Assembly (NCBI GenBank): GCA_041652155.1
Contig: JBAZHV010000007.1
Span: forward strand, 1 to 52,049
DNA length: 52,049 nucleotides
Direction of reading: 5' to 3'
Origin: CAIMDX01 sp041652155
GTDB taxonomy: Bacteria; Patescibacteriota; Minisyncoccia; Minisyncoccales; JAQTVQ01
How positions within the stretch are numbered: position 1 is the stretch's first letter; each line of letters starts with the position of its first letter. The translations under genes were made by a program, and so were the position numbers. Shown piece after piece: positions 1-6,989 of this stretch. The notes below the pieces were generated by a model. The model saw only the letters and a list, made by a program, of their open reading frames with translations. It was not told the DNA's origin and did no database searches.

Positions 1-11
1 CACCAAGTTAC

Positions 12-36
12 AAAAATCGGGCGAAAGCCCGATTTT
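12..36. terminator. Rho-independent terminator, bidirectional
   Basis: A perfect stem AAAATCGGGC / GCCCGATTTT with a GAAA tetraloop is followed by further T residues. The A-tract on the other side would let it work on both strands. It presumably ends a gene lying left of the window. Between it and the first gene (37-163) I see only a small GGACC/GGTCC stem at about 73-94 and no clear promoter. Confidence 0.85.
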
Positions 37-163
37 TTGTTGCGATCCCGAAAGATATGTTAAAATTGTAAGGACCCGCCCGAGAGTCGGTCCAGGCCAT
101 TAAGTTTACAGGCTTGAAAGCAGAAGAAGGAAGATAACCAACAAGATTAATTTTTTAGATCAT

Positions 164-628
164 ATGCCGGGAGAAAATAAGAAAGTGTTTGTCGGATTGG
201 GCGTGATAATTTTGCGCAATGACGGAAAGGTTTTGATCGGCAAGCGCAACGGCGAATTCGTGCCGGAATATTCCATTCCCGGCGGCAGTTTGGAAGCCGG
301 AGAGACGTTTGAAGATGGGGCGATCAGGGAGGTAGCGGAAGAAACAGGGATGGTTATTAAAGCTCCTAAGATCGTCGGTATTTCCAACAATTTGGAAACT
401 TACAAAAAAACCGGCAAGCATTATATTTCCGTGAATTTGCTGGCAACCGATTTTTCCGGCGAGCCGCAAGTGATGGAAAAGGACAAATGCGCAGGATACG
501 GCTGGTACGATCCTGAAAAAGTTCCCGAACCTCATTTCGAGGCCAGCAAAAAAGGGTTGGAGATGTATTTTAAAGACGGAAAGAGAGAATATGCAAAAAA
601 TTGTTGGAATGGGATCGAGGCCAAGTAA
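164..628 (+). CDS. Nudix hydrolase (MutT-like)
   Basis: Protein of 154 residues with a complete Nudix box at about residues 41-63: G41, E47, then REVAEETG at 55-62, which is the G-x5-E-x7-REU-x-EE-x-G signature that binds the metal and hydrolyses nucleoside diphosphates linked to another group. The rest of the fold (strands around residues 8-28 and 90-110) looks intact and the length is usual for a single-domain family member. The substrate cannot be read from sequence; the GDP-mannose or ADP-ribose type and the MutT housecleaning type are both possible. It stands alone, with a terminator upstream and a tRNA promoter downstream. There is no good Shine-Dalgarno site close to the ATG. Confidence 0.9.
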   Translation: MPGENKKVFVGLGVIILRNDGKVLIGKRNGEFVPEYSIPGGSLEAGETFEDGAIREVAEETGMVIKAPKIVGISNNLETYKKTGKHYISVNLLATDFSGEPQVMEKDKCAGYGWYDPEKVPEPHFEASKKGLEMYFKDGKREYAKNCWNGIEAK

Positions 629-697
629 GCGCGATCGAAGCCTTTGAAACGTTAGTTTGGCATAAAGCAAGGCGTTTGTTCTTCAAAAGTTTTTTAC

Positions 698-726
698 TTG
701 AAAATTCCCGGAAAATCTCCTATAAT
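698..726 (+). promoter_or_regulatory. Sigma-70 promoter of tRNA-Gly
   Basis: TTGAAA (698-703), a 17-base spacer and a perfect TATAAT (721-726). The transcript would start near 733, about 29 bases before tRNA-Gly. This is the clearest housekeeping promoter in the window. Confidence 0.85.
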
Positions 727-761
727 TAGGTTTGTTAAGTTGTTGTTTAAATCGTCCATAC

Positions 762-832
762 GCAGGTGTAGCACAATGGTAGTGCGCTTGCTTGCCAAGC
801 AATTTACGGCGGTTCGATTCCGCTCACCTGCT
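762..832 (+). tRNA. tRNA-Gly(GCC)
   Basis: Acceptor GCAGGTG (762-768) pairs with CACCTGC (825-831), discriminator T832. The anticodon loop is TTGCCAA with anticodon GCC at 794-796, and the T loop is GGTTCGATTCC. No CCA is encoded. It is read from the strong promoter just upstream. Confidence 0.95.
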
Positions 833-849
833 CACGTTTATTTATAATT

Positions 850-981
850 ATGCCAAAGCAAGGTTGCTTTGAAGAATGGATCCTTGCAGAGATTAGTAAT
901 TTTCGCAGCCTGCTGGCAGACAGCGAAAGCAGACTCCAGAAATTTAACCAGCTTTCCCTTTCATTCAAGAGGAGGGGATAG
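850..981 (+). CDS. Possible small ORF, 43 residues
   Basis: An ATG-initiated frame of 43 codons ends in TAG at 979-981, 12 bases before the next gene. The predicted peptide looks like one charged amphipathic helix (about residues 8-40, ending in KRRG). It could be co-transcribed with tRNA-Gly from the promoter at 698. Its last codons contain a run of AGGAGG (970-975) that lies 18 bases before the following ATG, which is rather far to be its ribosome site. I recognise no family, and it may be a chance frame. Confidence 0.3.
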   Translation: MPKQGCFEEWILAEISNFRSLLADSESRLQKFNQLSLSFKRRG

Positions 982-993
982 CCATAAAGCAAT

Positions 994-1665
994 ATGAAAA
1001 TTATTTGGCGAGGCCAGTCTTGTTTCCAGCTATCGAGCACCAATAAGAAGGGCGACAAACCTTTCTTGGTGGTTATAGATCCTTTTTCCGAAGAGGTCGG
1101 ATTCAAGCTTCCTAAAACGGAAGCTGATGTTCTGTTGATCACTCATAACCATTTTGACCATAATAATGTTAAGGGCGTTTTAGGCAATTCCGACAAAGCT
1201 CCTTTCGTGATCAGCGCTCCGGGAGAATACGACGTGGGCGATGTTTTTGTCCAGGGCGTTCCTTCCTGGCACGATGACAATAAGGGCAAAGACAAGGGAC
1301 CCAACACTATTTATGTTTTGAAGATCGAAGACCTTAAGATTTGCCATTTGGGCGATCTTGGCCAGAAAGAACTGTCCGAAAAAGAATTGAGCGATATCGG
1401 CGAAGTGGACATTCTAATGATACCGATCGGAGGAGGAGCGACCATCGAAGCCAAAGATGCCGCCAAGATAATATCCCAGATAGAGCCGAAGATTGCCATC
1501 CCTATGCATTACGATCTTCCGAAATTAAAGGTCAAGCTTGACGGCTTGGAGAATTTCTTGAGAGTGATGGGCAGCAAGGATATAGCGGCCCAGGATAAGT
1601 TAGCCATCAAGAAAAAAGACCTGCCGGAGGAGGGGTTTGAGCTGGTCGTTTTAAACCAAGCTTAA
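994..1665 (+). CDS. MBL-fold metal-dependent hydrolase (UlaG-like, COG2220 type)
   Basis: Protein of 223 residues with the metal-binding signature THNHFDHN (H51, H53, D55, H56), then a conserved-looking H93, HLGD at 118-121 and PMHYD with H172 near the C-terminus. These are the usual positions of the two-metal site in UlaG-like metallo-beta-lactamase-fold hydrolases. The substrate is unknown; relatives act on lactones, cyclic phosphates or nucleic acid. It is followed after 8 bases by a small membrane protein gene, so the two are probably co-transcribed. Length and motif order are normal, and the family call is firm although the function is not. Confidence 0.88.
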   Translation: MKIIWRGQSCFQLSSTNKKGDKPFLVVIDPFSEEVGFKLPKTEADVLLITHNHFDHNNVKGVLGNSDKAPFVISAPGEYDVGDVFVQGVPSWHDDNKGKDKGPNTIYVLKIEDLKICHLGDLGQKELSEKELSDIGEVDILMIPIGGGATIEAKDAAKIISQIEPKIAIPMHYDLPKLKVKLDGLENFLRVMGSKDIAAQDKLAIKKKDLPEEGFELVVLNQA

Positions 1666-1673
1666 AAAGAAAA

Positions 1674-1997
1674 ATGAATTTTCAGGAAAAGCTAAAAAAA
1701 ATTCAAGCTTTGCCGGAAGGGACCAGAAAGATAATTTTTTGGGTTATAATCACAGCGGTAAGCTCTATCTTGGTCTTTATCTGGTTTTTCACCTCAAGCT
1801 TGATCTTCAAAAATATGAATTCGGGGGATATATTCAAAGGGCTGGGGGCTCCAAAAGGCCTCGATAATATCGAGAAAGTGAAGAAAGCCGGAGACGACCT
1901 TAAGAATAGCATGAACCAGTTTAACAACGTGTCGAGCACTGTCATCCAGGAAGACCAGACGACGACCGAGACGGAAGAGCCGGCGGCGGTAAATTAG
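1674..1997 (+). CDS. Hypothetical single-span membrane protein
   Basis: Protein of 107 residues that I do not recognise. It has a short basic amphipathic N-terminus, one strongly hydrophobic segment at about residues 20-42 and a charged, Thr/Glu-rich tail (TTTETEE near the end) that would be outside the membrane or in the cytoplasm depending on topology. It begins 8 bases after the MBL-fold hydrolase gene and is followed by a 93-base gap before gyrA, so it most likely shares the hydrolase transcript. Codon use resembles its neighbours, which favours a real gene. No catalytic motif is visible. Confidence 0.7.
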   Translation: MNFQEKLKKIQALPEGTRKIIFWVIITAVSSILVFIWFFTSSLIFKNMNSGDIFKGLGAPKGLDNIEKVKKAGDDLKNSMNQFNNVSSTVIQEDQTTTETEEPAAVN

Positions 1998-2090
1998 CTT
2001 GGACCGGTTTCTTTTTTGAAATGGCCAGTCTTAAGCGGGGAGTATAGATTAAAACAAATTTTCAAACTATATTTATAAAGATCATAAACT

Positions 2091-4562
2091 ATGGAAAAAG
2101 AGGAAAAAGAAATAACAAACGATATCGGACAGATAAGATCCAGGGAGATCAACGATGAGATGAGGGACAGTTACATCGACTACGCGATGTCTGTCATCAT
2201 CTCCCGCGCCTTGCCGGACGTCCGCGACGGTTTAAAACCTGTCCACCGCCGTATTTTGTACGCGATGTATGAGGACGGCTTGCGCCCTGATGCCAAATTC
2301 AGAAAGTCGGCCACCGTGGTTGGCAGCTGTTTGGGCCGTTATCATCCCCATGGAGATCAAGCTGTCTATGATTCGGCGATCAGAATGGCTCAGGATTTTT
2401 CCTTGAGATATCCTTTGATCCATGGCCAAGGTAATATCGGTTCCATTGACGACCCGGGAGAATTCGCCGCGATGAGGTACACGGAAATGAAAATGTCCAA
2501 GCTTGGTTTTGAGATGCTCAAGGACATAGAAAAGGACACGGTGGACTTTGTCCCCAACTATGACGCAACAAGAACGGAACCGACGGTCCTTCCTTCCCCT
2601 GTGCCGCAGCTCTTGCTTAACGGCGCGATGGGCATTGCCGTCGGCATGGCAACCAACATCCCTCCGCATAATTTGCGCGAGATATGCCAGGCCGCGATAT
2701 ATTTGATCGATAATCCCGAGGCCGAGACCGAAGATTTGTTCAAATTTATCCAAGGCCCGGATTTTCCGACCGGCGGCTTGATCTTTGACAGAAGCGAGAT
2801 ATTGGCCGCTTACGCCCAGGGCAAAGGCGCTATTTTGATGAGAGCCAAGACCGAGATCGTCGAGAAAGAAAAGGGCGGTTTCCAGATAATAATCACCGAG
2901 ATACCTTTCCAGGTGGAAAAATCCGGCTTGATGCAGCAGCTTGCCAGCCTTGTCCAGGAAAAGAGAGTTGACGGCATTAAAGATATCCGCGACGAATCGG
3001 ACAAAGATGGAATGAGGATCGTGATCGAAATTCAAAAAACGGCCATCCCGCAAAAAGTTCTGAACTCTTTGTTTAAATTTTCCGCGCTGGAAAAAACTTT
3101 TCATTTGAACTTGCTGGCCTTGGTTGACGGTATCCAGCCCAGAGTTCTTAATTTGAAAGAGACGCTCCAATATTATTTGGATTACAGGCAGAAGGTGATT
3201 TTCCGCCGCACGAAGTACGAGCTGGAAAAGGCCAAAGAGAGAGCTCATATCCTGGAAGGAATTGCCAAGGCCTTAGATCTGATCGATGCGGTTATTGCCA
3301 CTATCCGCCAGTCCAAGGACCGCGAGGATGCCAGGAACAATTTGATCAAGCTTTTGAAGATAGACCAAATACAAGCCGATGCCATTTTGGAGATAAAACT
3401 TCATCAATTGGTCAGGCTGGAAAAAGCCAAGATTATGGCCGAGCTGGAAGAGCTGTTGAAGCAAATAAAATTTCTTTCGACAATTTTGGCCAGCAAAGAC
3501 AGGATAAAAGGAGTGGTAAAGGACGAACTGAAAAAAGAAATGGACCAATTCGGAGACGACAGAAAAACCAAAGTTATAAATGTCAGGCCGGAAAAAATAA
3601 CCGAAGCCGATCTGGTCCCTCAAGCCGACGCCATCATCACCGTCACCAGCGATGGATACATCAAGAGATTCAGCCCTGATATGGCCAAGACCCAAAAGAG
3701 GGGAGGCAAAGGCATTATCGGAATGAAAACCCAGGAGGGAGATTTCGTGACCCATTTCATTTTTGCCAAGACTCATGATTCCGTGTTTTTCTTTACCGAT
3801 TCCGGAAAAGTTTTCCAGACGAAAGCTTACGAAATACCGGAAGCTCCCAGGACCAGCAGGGGGCGCGCTTTGGTCAACTTCCTTGAAATATCTTCAAGCG
3901 ACAAGATTCTTTCGATCTTGCCGTCCAGCAAGGAGACCACTTCCGCTGCCAAATATTTGGTCATGGTCACCCAGAAAGGCGTGATCAAAAAGACCGAGGT
4001 CAAAGAATTTGAGAATGTAAGAAGAAACGGCTTGATCGCGATAAATCTCAAAGACGGAGATTCTCTCTGCAGCGTTAGGCAGACCAGCGGTTCGGATGAT
4101 ATAATGCTGGTTACCAAAAAAGGCCAGTCCATAATGTTCTCCGAGCAGAAGATCAGGTCCATGGGCCGGACTGCGGCCGGAGTGAAGGGGATCACCGTAA
4201 AAAAAGACGATCAGGTGATCGGCATGGAAATAGCGATCAAAGATATGATCAAAGCCAAAGATCCTGCTCATTTGCTTATTCTCGCCCAAAACGGTTACGG
4301 CAAGCTGACCAGCATGAAAGAGTACCGCAAGCAAGGACGGGGCGGATCCGGGATCAAAACGGCCAAAGTGACAAAGAAGACGGGAGATATAGTGAAGATC
4401 GGCATAATCATCGACGAAGAAGACCTGATAGTTATTTCTCAAAAAGGCCAGGTTATCAGAACAGAGATCAAAAGCATCTCGAAGCTGGGCCGCATTACCC
4501 AAGGAGTAAAAATAATGAGGCTTGACGAGGGCGATCGCATCGCTTCCGCAGCCTACTTCTAA
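2091..4562 (+). CDS. gyrA: DNA gyrase subunit A
   Basis: Protein of 823 residues, the normal gyrase A length. The breakage-reunion domain has the catalytic tyrosine in AAMRYTE (Y130), and the C-terminal DNA-wrapping domain starts with a GyrA box QKRGGKG at 535-541, which separates it from ParC. With gyrase B it introduces negative supercoils. The quinolone pocket reads HPHGDQAVYD, so Gln90 occupies the place of E. coli Ser83. There is also one extra residue just before the active site (GSIDDPGEFAAMRYTE against GSIDGDSAAAMRYTE in E. coli). gyrB is not in the window. A methyltransferase gene follows after 2 bases and is probably in the same operon. Confidence 0.97.
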   Translation: MEKEEKEITNDIGQIRSREINDEMRDSYIDYAMSVIISRALPDVRDGLKPVHRRILYAMYEDGLRPDAKFRKSATVVGSCLGRYHPHGDQAVYDSAIRMAQDFSLRYPLIHGQGNIGSIDDPGEFAAMRYTEMKMSKLGFEMLKDIEKDTVDFVPNYDATRTEPTVLPSPVPQLLLNGAMGIAVGMATNIPPHNLREICQAAIYLIDNPEAETEDLFKFIQGPDFPTGGLIFDRSEILAAYAQGKGAILMRAKTEIVEKEKGGFQIIITEIPFQVEKSGLMQQLASLVQEKRVDGIKDIRDESDKDGMRIVIEIQKTAIPQKVLNSLFKFSALEKTFHLNLLALVDGIQPRVLNLKETLQYYLDYRQKVIFRRTKYELEKAKERAHILEGIAKALDLIDAVIATIRQSKDREDARNNLIKLLKIDQIQADAILEIKLHQLVRLEKAKIMAELEELLKQIKFLSTILASKDRIKGVVKDELKKEMDQFGDDRKTKVINVRPEKITEADLVPQADAIITVTSDGYIKRFSPDMAKTQKRGGKGIIGMKTQEGDFVTHFIFAKTHDSVFFFTDSGKVFQTKAYEIPEAPRTSRGRALVNFLEISSSDKILSILPSSKETTSAAKYLVMVTQKGVIKKTEVKEFENVRRNGLIAINLKDGDSLCSVRQTSGSDDIMLVTKKGQSIMFSEQKIRSMGRTAAGVKGITVKKDDQVIGMEIAIKDMIKAKDPAHLLILAQNGYGKLTSMKEYRKQGRGGSGIKTAKVTKKTGDIVKIGIIIDEEDLIVISQKGQVIRTEIKSISKLGRITQGVKIMRLDEGDRIASAAYF

Positions 4563-4564
4563 AT

Positions 4565-5089
4565 ATGCCTCAAGCATTTCTTGACCCCGCAAGAGTATTA
4601 AACCAGATCGATCTTCGCGAAGATATGCTGGTTTGCGATTTGGGATGCGGCTCCGGCGGATGGTCCATTCCTTTGGCTAGAATTCTTGCCAAGGGAAGAG
4701 TCTATGCCGTTGATATTTTACCGGAGCCCTTATCAACTCTTGAAAGCAACATCCGCCAGGGGCGTTTGTTCAATATAGTTCCTATGTTGGCAGACGCGGA
4801 GAAAGGTGTTAAGATTGTAGGAGATTCAGTTGATCTGGTTTTGCTTACCAATATTTTATTCCAGGCTAAATACCCCGATAAAATATTGGCGGAAGCAAAA
4901 AGGATATTAAAAACAGGAGGAAAGATATTGTTGATCGATTGGAAAAAAGAAACCGCTCTCGGCCCCAAAGAGGGGAGGGTTTCCAAAGAAGAAGCCATGG
5001 ATATTGGAGCCAGGAACGGATTAAGCTTCGATAAAGGGGTCGAAGCCGGCATGTATCATTGGGGAATATTATTAGTAAAGAATAGCTGA
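4565..5089 (+). CDS. Class I SAM-dependent methyltransferase
   Basis: Protein of 174 residues with the SAM-binding motif I VCDLGCGSGGWS near residues 23-34, an acidic residue after the second strand (YAVDI) and a later LKTGGKILLIDW block typical of the Rossmann-like methyltransferase fold. The small size and lack of extra domains resemble the UbiE/ArsM-like group. The acceptor is unknown. Its ATG lies 2 bases after the gyrA stop and the next gene starts 4 bases after its own stop, so it bridges gyrA and the pilin-like gene in one tight operon. Confidence 0.85.
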   Translation: MPQAFLDPARVLNQIDLREDMLVCDLGCGSGGWSIPLARILAKGRVYAVDILPEPLSTLESNIRQGRLFNIVPMLADAEKGVKIVGDSVDLVLLTNILFQAKYPDKILAEAKRILKTGGKILLIDWKKETALGPKEGRVSKEEAMDIGARNGLSFDKGVEAGMYHWGILLVKNS

Positions 5090-5093
5090 TATT

Positions 5094-5462
5094 ATGATAT
5101 CCGCGAGCCCAAAAAAGTTTTTGAAATATATTTCAGGCGCTGTTCTTCTTTTGATATCGCAGGCACCGGGCGCGGCTTTGGCGGCTTGCAATACTCCCTG
5201 CACCGATATCATTTGCAACCCTATCTGCTATCCGTCCATTCCAGCCTTGATAGATGCCGTTATCAGTTTCGTGATGGTCATAGCCATGATGCTGGTTCCG
5301 CTGATGATCATCTGGGCAGGATTTTTGTATGTCACTTCCGCGGGAGACACAGAGAAGACCCAAAAAGCCAAAGACGTTATCAAATACACAGTTTTGGGGG
5401 CGTTGATCGTTTTAATGTCCAAAGGGATAATAGCGGCTATCAGGGGGGTGATCGGAGGTTGA
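5094..5462 (+). CDS. TrbC/VirB2-like pilin protein (T4SS_pilin type)
   Basis: Protein of 122 residues. An N-terminal signal peptide (hydrophobic about 11-28, likely cut after AALA) is followed by a short Cys-rich stretch (four cysteines as CNTPC and CNPIC) and two membrane helices near 45-75 and 92-115 joined by a small charged loop. This is the layout of the small pilin subunits common in Patescibacteria and similar in shape to conjugation pilins TrbC/VirB2. No VirB4, VirB6 or other secretion gene is nearby. A second member follows at 5534. Confidence 0.75.
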   Translation: MISASPKKFLKYISGAVLLLISQAPGAALAACNTPCTDIICNPICYPSIPALIDAVISFVMVIAMMLVPLMIIWAGFLYVTSAGDTEKTQKAKDVIKYTVLGALIVLMSKGIIAAIRGVIGG

Positions 5463-5476
5463 TCAAACAAAATTTT

Positions 5477-5486
5477 AAAAGGTCGA
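5477..5486 (+). promoter_or_regulatory. AAAAGGTCGA motif upstream of pilin-like gene
   Basis: The decamer AAAAGGTCGA lies 47 bases before the ATG at 5534. The same word, with small changes, precedes the type IV pilin genes at 38255, 39059 and 39795. It is followed by AT-rich DNA. It could be a promoter element or an activator site; this is inference from recurrence only. Confidence 0.4.
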
Positions 5487-5533
5487 TTTTTTTAAATTAA
5501 GCTAAATAAATCAATTAAATTAAAACAAAGAGA

Positions 5534-5956
5534 ATGAACAAAAAACTTATTTCGTTTTTATTAGCTTGCGTCTTGGCTTTGAACATCTTGCCAGGCATCG
5601 CTTTCGCCGCCAACGATGGATGCAAGATCAGCGATCCTGCTAAACTTAGCGATACTAATATAAATTGCGGTACGGCATCCGGGATGTGCTACTATAGCGA
5701 AACCGGCAGGAATTGCGGCGTTTGTTGCGTTTTGAATACGGTTTATGTTATTACGGATTGGGTTTTTGCCGCTTTGATGCTTGCATCGGTCGTTGTTATT
5801 GTCTTGGCCGGTTTCAAGATGGTAACCGCCGAGGGCAGCGCCGACAAAGTTGGAGAAGCCAGACAGTCTATCGTATATGCCGCGGTAGGTATTGCGGTAG
5901 CATTCTTAGCCAGGGCAGTTCCTCTGGCCGTCAAATTCATCCTTGGAGGATCCTAG
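5534..5956 (+). CDS. TrbC/VirB2-like pilin protein (T4SS_pilin type), second copy
   Basis: Protein of 140 residues with the same plan as its upstream neighbour: a signal peptide (residues about 1-25, likely cut after AFA), an exported segment with seven cysteines including a CGVCC cluster, then two hydrophobic helices near 75-98 and 112-135 separated by a charged loop. The shared pair GF(K/L)..T..(G/A).(A/T)(D/E)K before helix two marks it as a paralogue. It has its own 71-base upstream gap with an AAAAGGTCGA motif and a strong terminator 24 bases after its stop, so it may be expressed separately. The many cysteines suggest an outside, disulfide-bonded surface. Confidence 0.75.
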   Translation: MNKKLISFLLACVLALNILPGIAFAANDGCKISDPAKLSDTNINCGTASGMCYYSETGRNCGVCCVLNTVYVITDWVFAALMLASVVVIVLAGFKMVTAEGSADKVGEARQSIVYAAVGIAVAFLARAVPLAVKFILGGS

Positions 5957-5980
5957 AAAAGCTAGATCAAACGGACGTCG

Positions 5981-6013
5981 AAAGCCCCGGAGATAATATC
6001 TCCGGGGCTTTTA
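5981..6013 (+). terminator. Rho-independent terminator
   Basis: A stem of about 12 pairs, GCCCCGGAGATA against TATCTCCGGGGC, ends in CTTTT. It lies 24 bases after the second pilin-like gene and closes the gyrA-to-pilin unit. Confidence 0.9.
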
Positions 6014-6102
6014 TATTCCAGAAAAATGGGTTAAGGTAATTTGTGAAGGGGACACGCATCTGGTTTTGATAAAGGCAAACACAGGCATATCGGCGAAGGT
6101 CT

Positions 6103-6153
6103 CTTTCGCAAACCTTCGGCGAACATATTTCTTTCCTTGAAGGTTTGTGAAAG
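6103..6153. repeat. Imperfect inverted repeat in the tRNA-Leu upstream region
   Basis: CTTTCGCAAACCTTC (6103-6117) faces GAAGGTTTGTGAAAG (6139-6153) with 14 of 15 positions paired. A short direct repeat ACAGGCATATCGGCG / ACAGACATATCGGCG overlaps it. It is part of the 379-base gap 5957-6335, which holds no gene that I can see. Confidence 0.6.
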
Positions 6154-6172
6154 AAAACCAAGCACAGACATA

Positions 6173-6335
6173 TCGGCGGACTGTGTCACGCCGAAGGTCC
6201 GCTACAGCGGACCGAAGCCCGCCTTCACTCCCTGTCTGCCGACAGGCAGGCTGCGGGAGCTACGGCGCGGCGAAGCCCTCCTTCGCGGTCTCGGCGGACT
6301 GTGTCACGCCGAAGGTCCGCTACAGCGGACCGAAG
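6173..6335. repeat. GC-rich repeat element abutting tRNA-Leu
   Basis: A 45-base sequence beginning TCGGCGGACTGTGTCACGCC and ending GGACCGAAG occurs perfectly twice, at 6173-6217 and 6291-6335. The second copy stops at the base before tRNA-Leu. Each copy contains the palindrome GGTCCGCTACAGCGGACC. Between them is a related block with GCCCGCCTTC, CTGCCGACAGGCAG and GCGGGAGCTACGGCG. The same two-part element occurs reversed just after tRNA-Ser at 28595. Confidence 0.85.
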
Positions 6336-6416
6336 GCGGACGTGGCGGAATTGGTATACGCGTATGGCTTAGGACCATATGGGTTTCCCTTGTGGGTTCG
6401 AGTCCCACCGTCCGCA
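6336..6416 (+). tRNA. tRNA-Leu(UAG)
   Basis: Acceptor GCGGACG (6336-6342) pairs with CGTCCGC (6409-6415), discriminator A6416, no encoded CCA. The anticodon loop is CTTAGGA with TAG at 6370-6372. It has the long variable arm expected of a class II tRNA and a T loop GGGTTCGAGTCCC. Confidence 0.95.
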
Positions 6417-6428
6417 CTATTTTTCGAA

Positions 6429-6476
6429 AAAAGACAAACAAAAAAACCGCGGCGGCGGTTTTTTTGTTTGTCTTTT
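6429..6476. terminator. Bidirectional terminator with 22-bp perfect stem
   Basis: Positions 6429-6450 and 6455-6476 are perfect inverted copies of 22 bases (outer AAAAGACAAAC, inner ACCGC) around a 4-base loop. A- and T-tracts at the two sides make it usable for tRNA-Leu on the plus strand and hsp20 on the minus strand, which converge here. Confidence 0.9.
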
Positions 6477-6480
6477 GAGT

Positions 6481-6933
6481 TTATTCTTCTATAACTATTT
6501 TCCTCTTCTTGTCCCGTTCGATCTTCGGCATCCTGATGGTCAGCAACCCTGATTCCATAGCCGCTTTGGTGTGAATGGGGTCGATCTCCCGGGGAAGGAT
6601 TATCTCCCGGGAAAAAAGACCAAAGTAGCACTCTTCGACGAAGTAATTTTTTTTAGCGTCCTTGGCCGGATTTTTTCTTTCTCCTCTCACTATCAGAAGG
6701 TCTTTTTCGAGGGAGATATCAAGGGATTCGGCTTCTATTCCCGCGATAGCGGTCTGGAGGACCAAATCCTGTTCTGTCTCATACATGTCTATCGCCAGCT
6801 GTCCCTCTGCCGCCCCCCAATTATTTTTTGATTCATTTTTTATCTCAGGCATCTTTTCCTCCTGTTTTTCTGTTTGGCTTTCTTCTTTCCTTTCTTGATC
6901 TTGAGGTTTTTTGAATTTTTCAAGGAATGCCAT
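6481..6933 (-). CDS. Hsp20/alpha-crystallin small heat shock protein
   Basis: Protein of 150 residues. A charged N-terminal arm (1-40) leads into an alpha-crystallin domain of about 45-140 with the signature A-x-x-x-GLLTIRMPK near 127-137, and the C-terminus carries an IVI motif (KIVIEE) used in oligomer contacts. It is an ATP-independent holdase that keeps unfolding proteins soluble in the cytoplasm. It is the last minus-strand gene before the convergent terminator. Its 56-base upstream gap is AT-rich with a TTATAAGTTATATAA stretch, but no convincing -35 element or heat-shock operator is visible. Confidence 0.93.
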   Translation of the reverse strand: MAFLEKFKKPQDQERKEESQTEKQEEKMPEIKNESKNNWGAAEGQLAIDMYETEQDLVLQTAIAGIEAESLDISLEKDLLIVRGERKNPAKDAKKNYFVEECYFGLFSREIILPREIDPIHTKAAMESGLLTIRMPKIERDKKRKIVIEE

Positions 6934-6989
6934 TTTATATAACTTATAACTTATACAGTTTCAGTTTTTGGCTTTAAGCTGTTTTGTTA

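Noticed and set aside
2232..3248. Long minus-strand frame inside gyrA
   Set aside because: It is antisense to a perfectly conserved gene and has no recognisable domain; it is a shadow frame.
6137..6494. Plus-strand frames over the tRNA-Leu region
   Set aside because: They cover the repeats, the tRNA and the terminator, and their residues look like translated repeat DNA.
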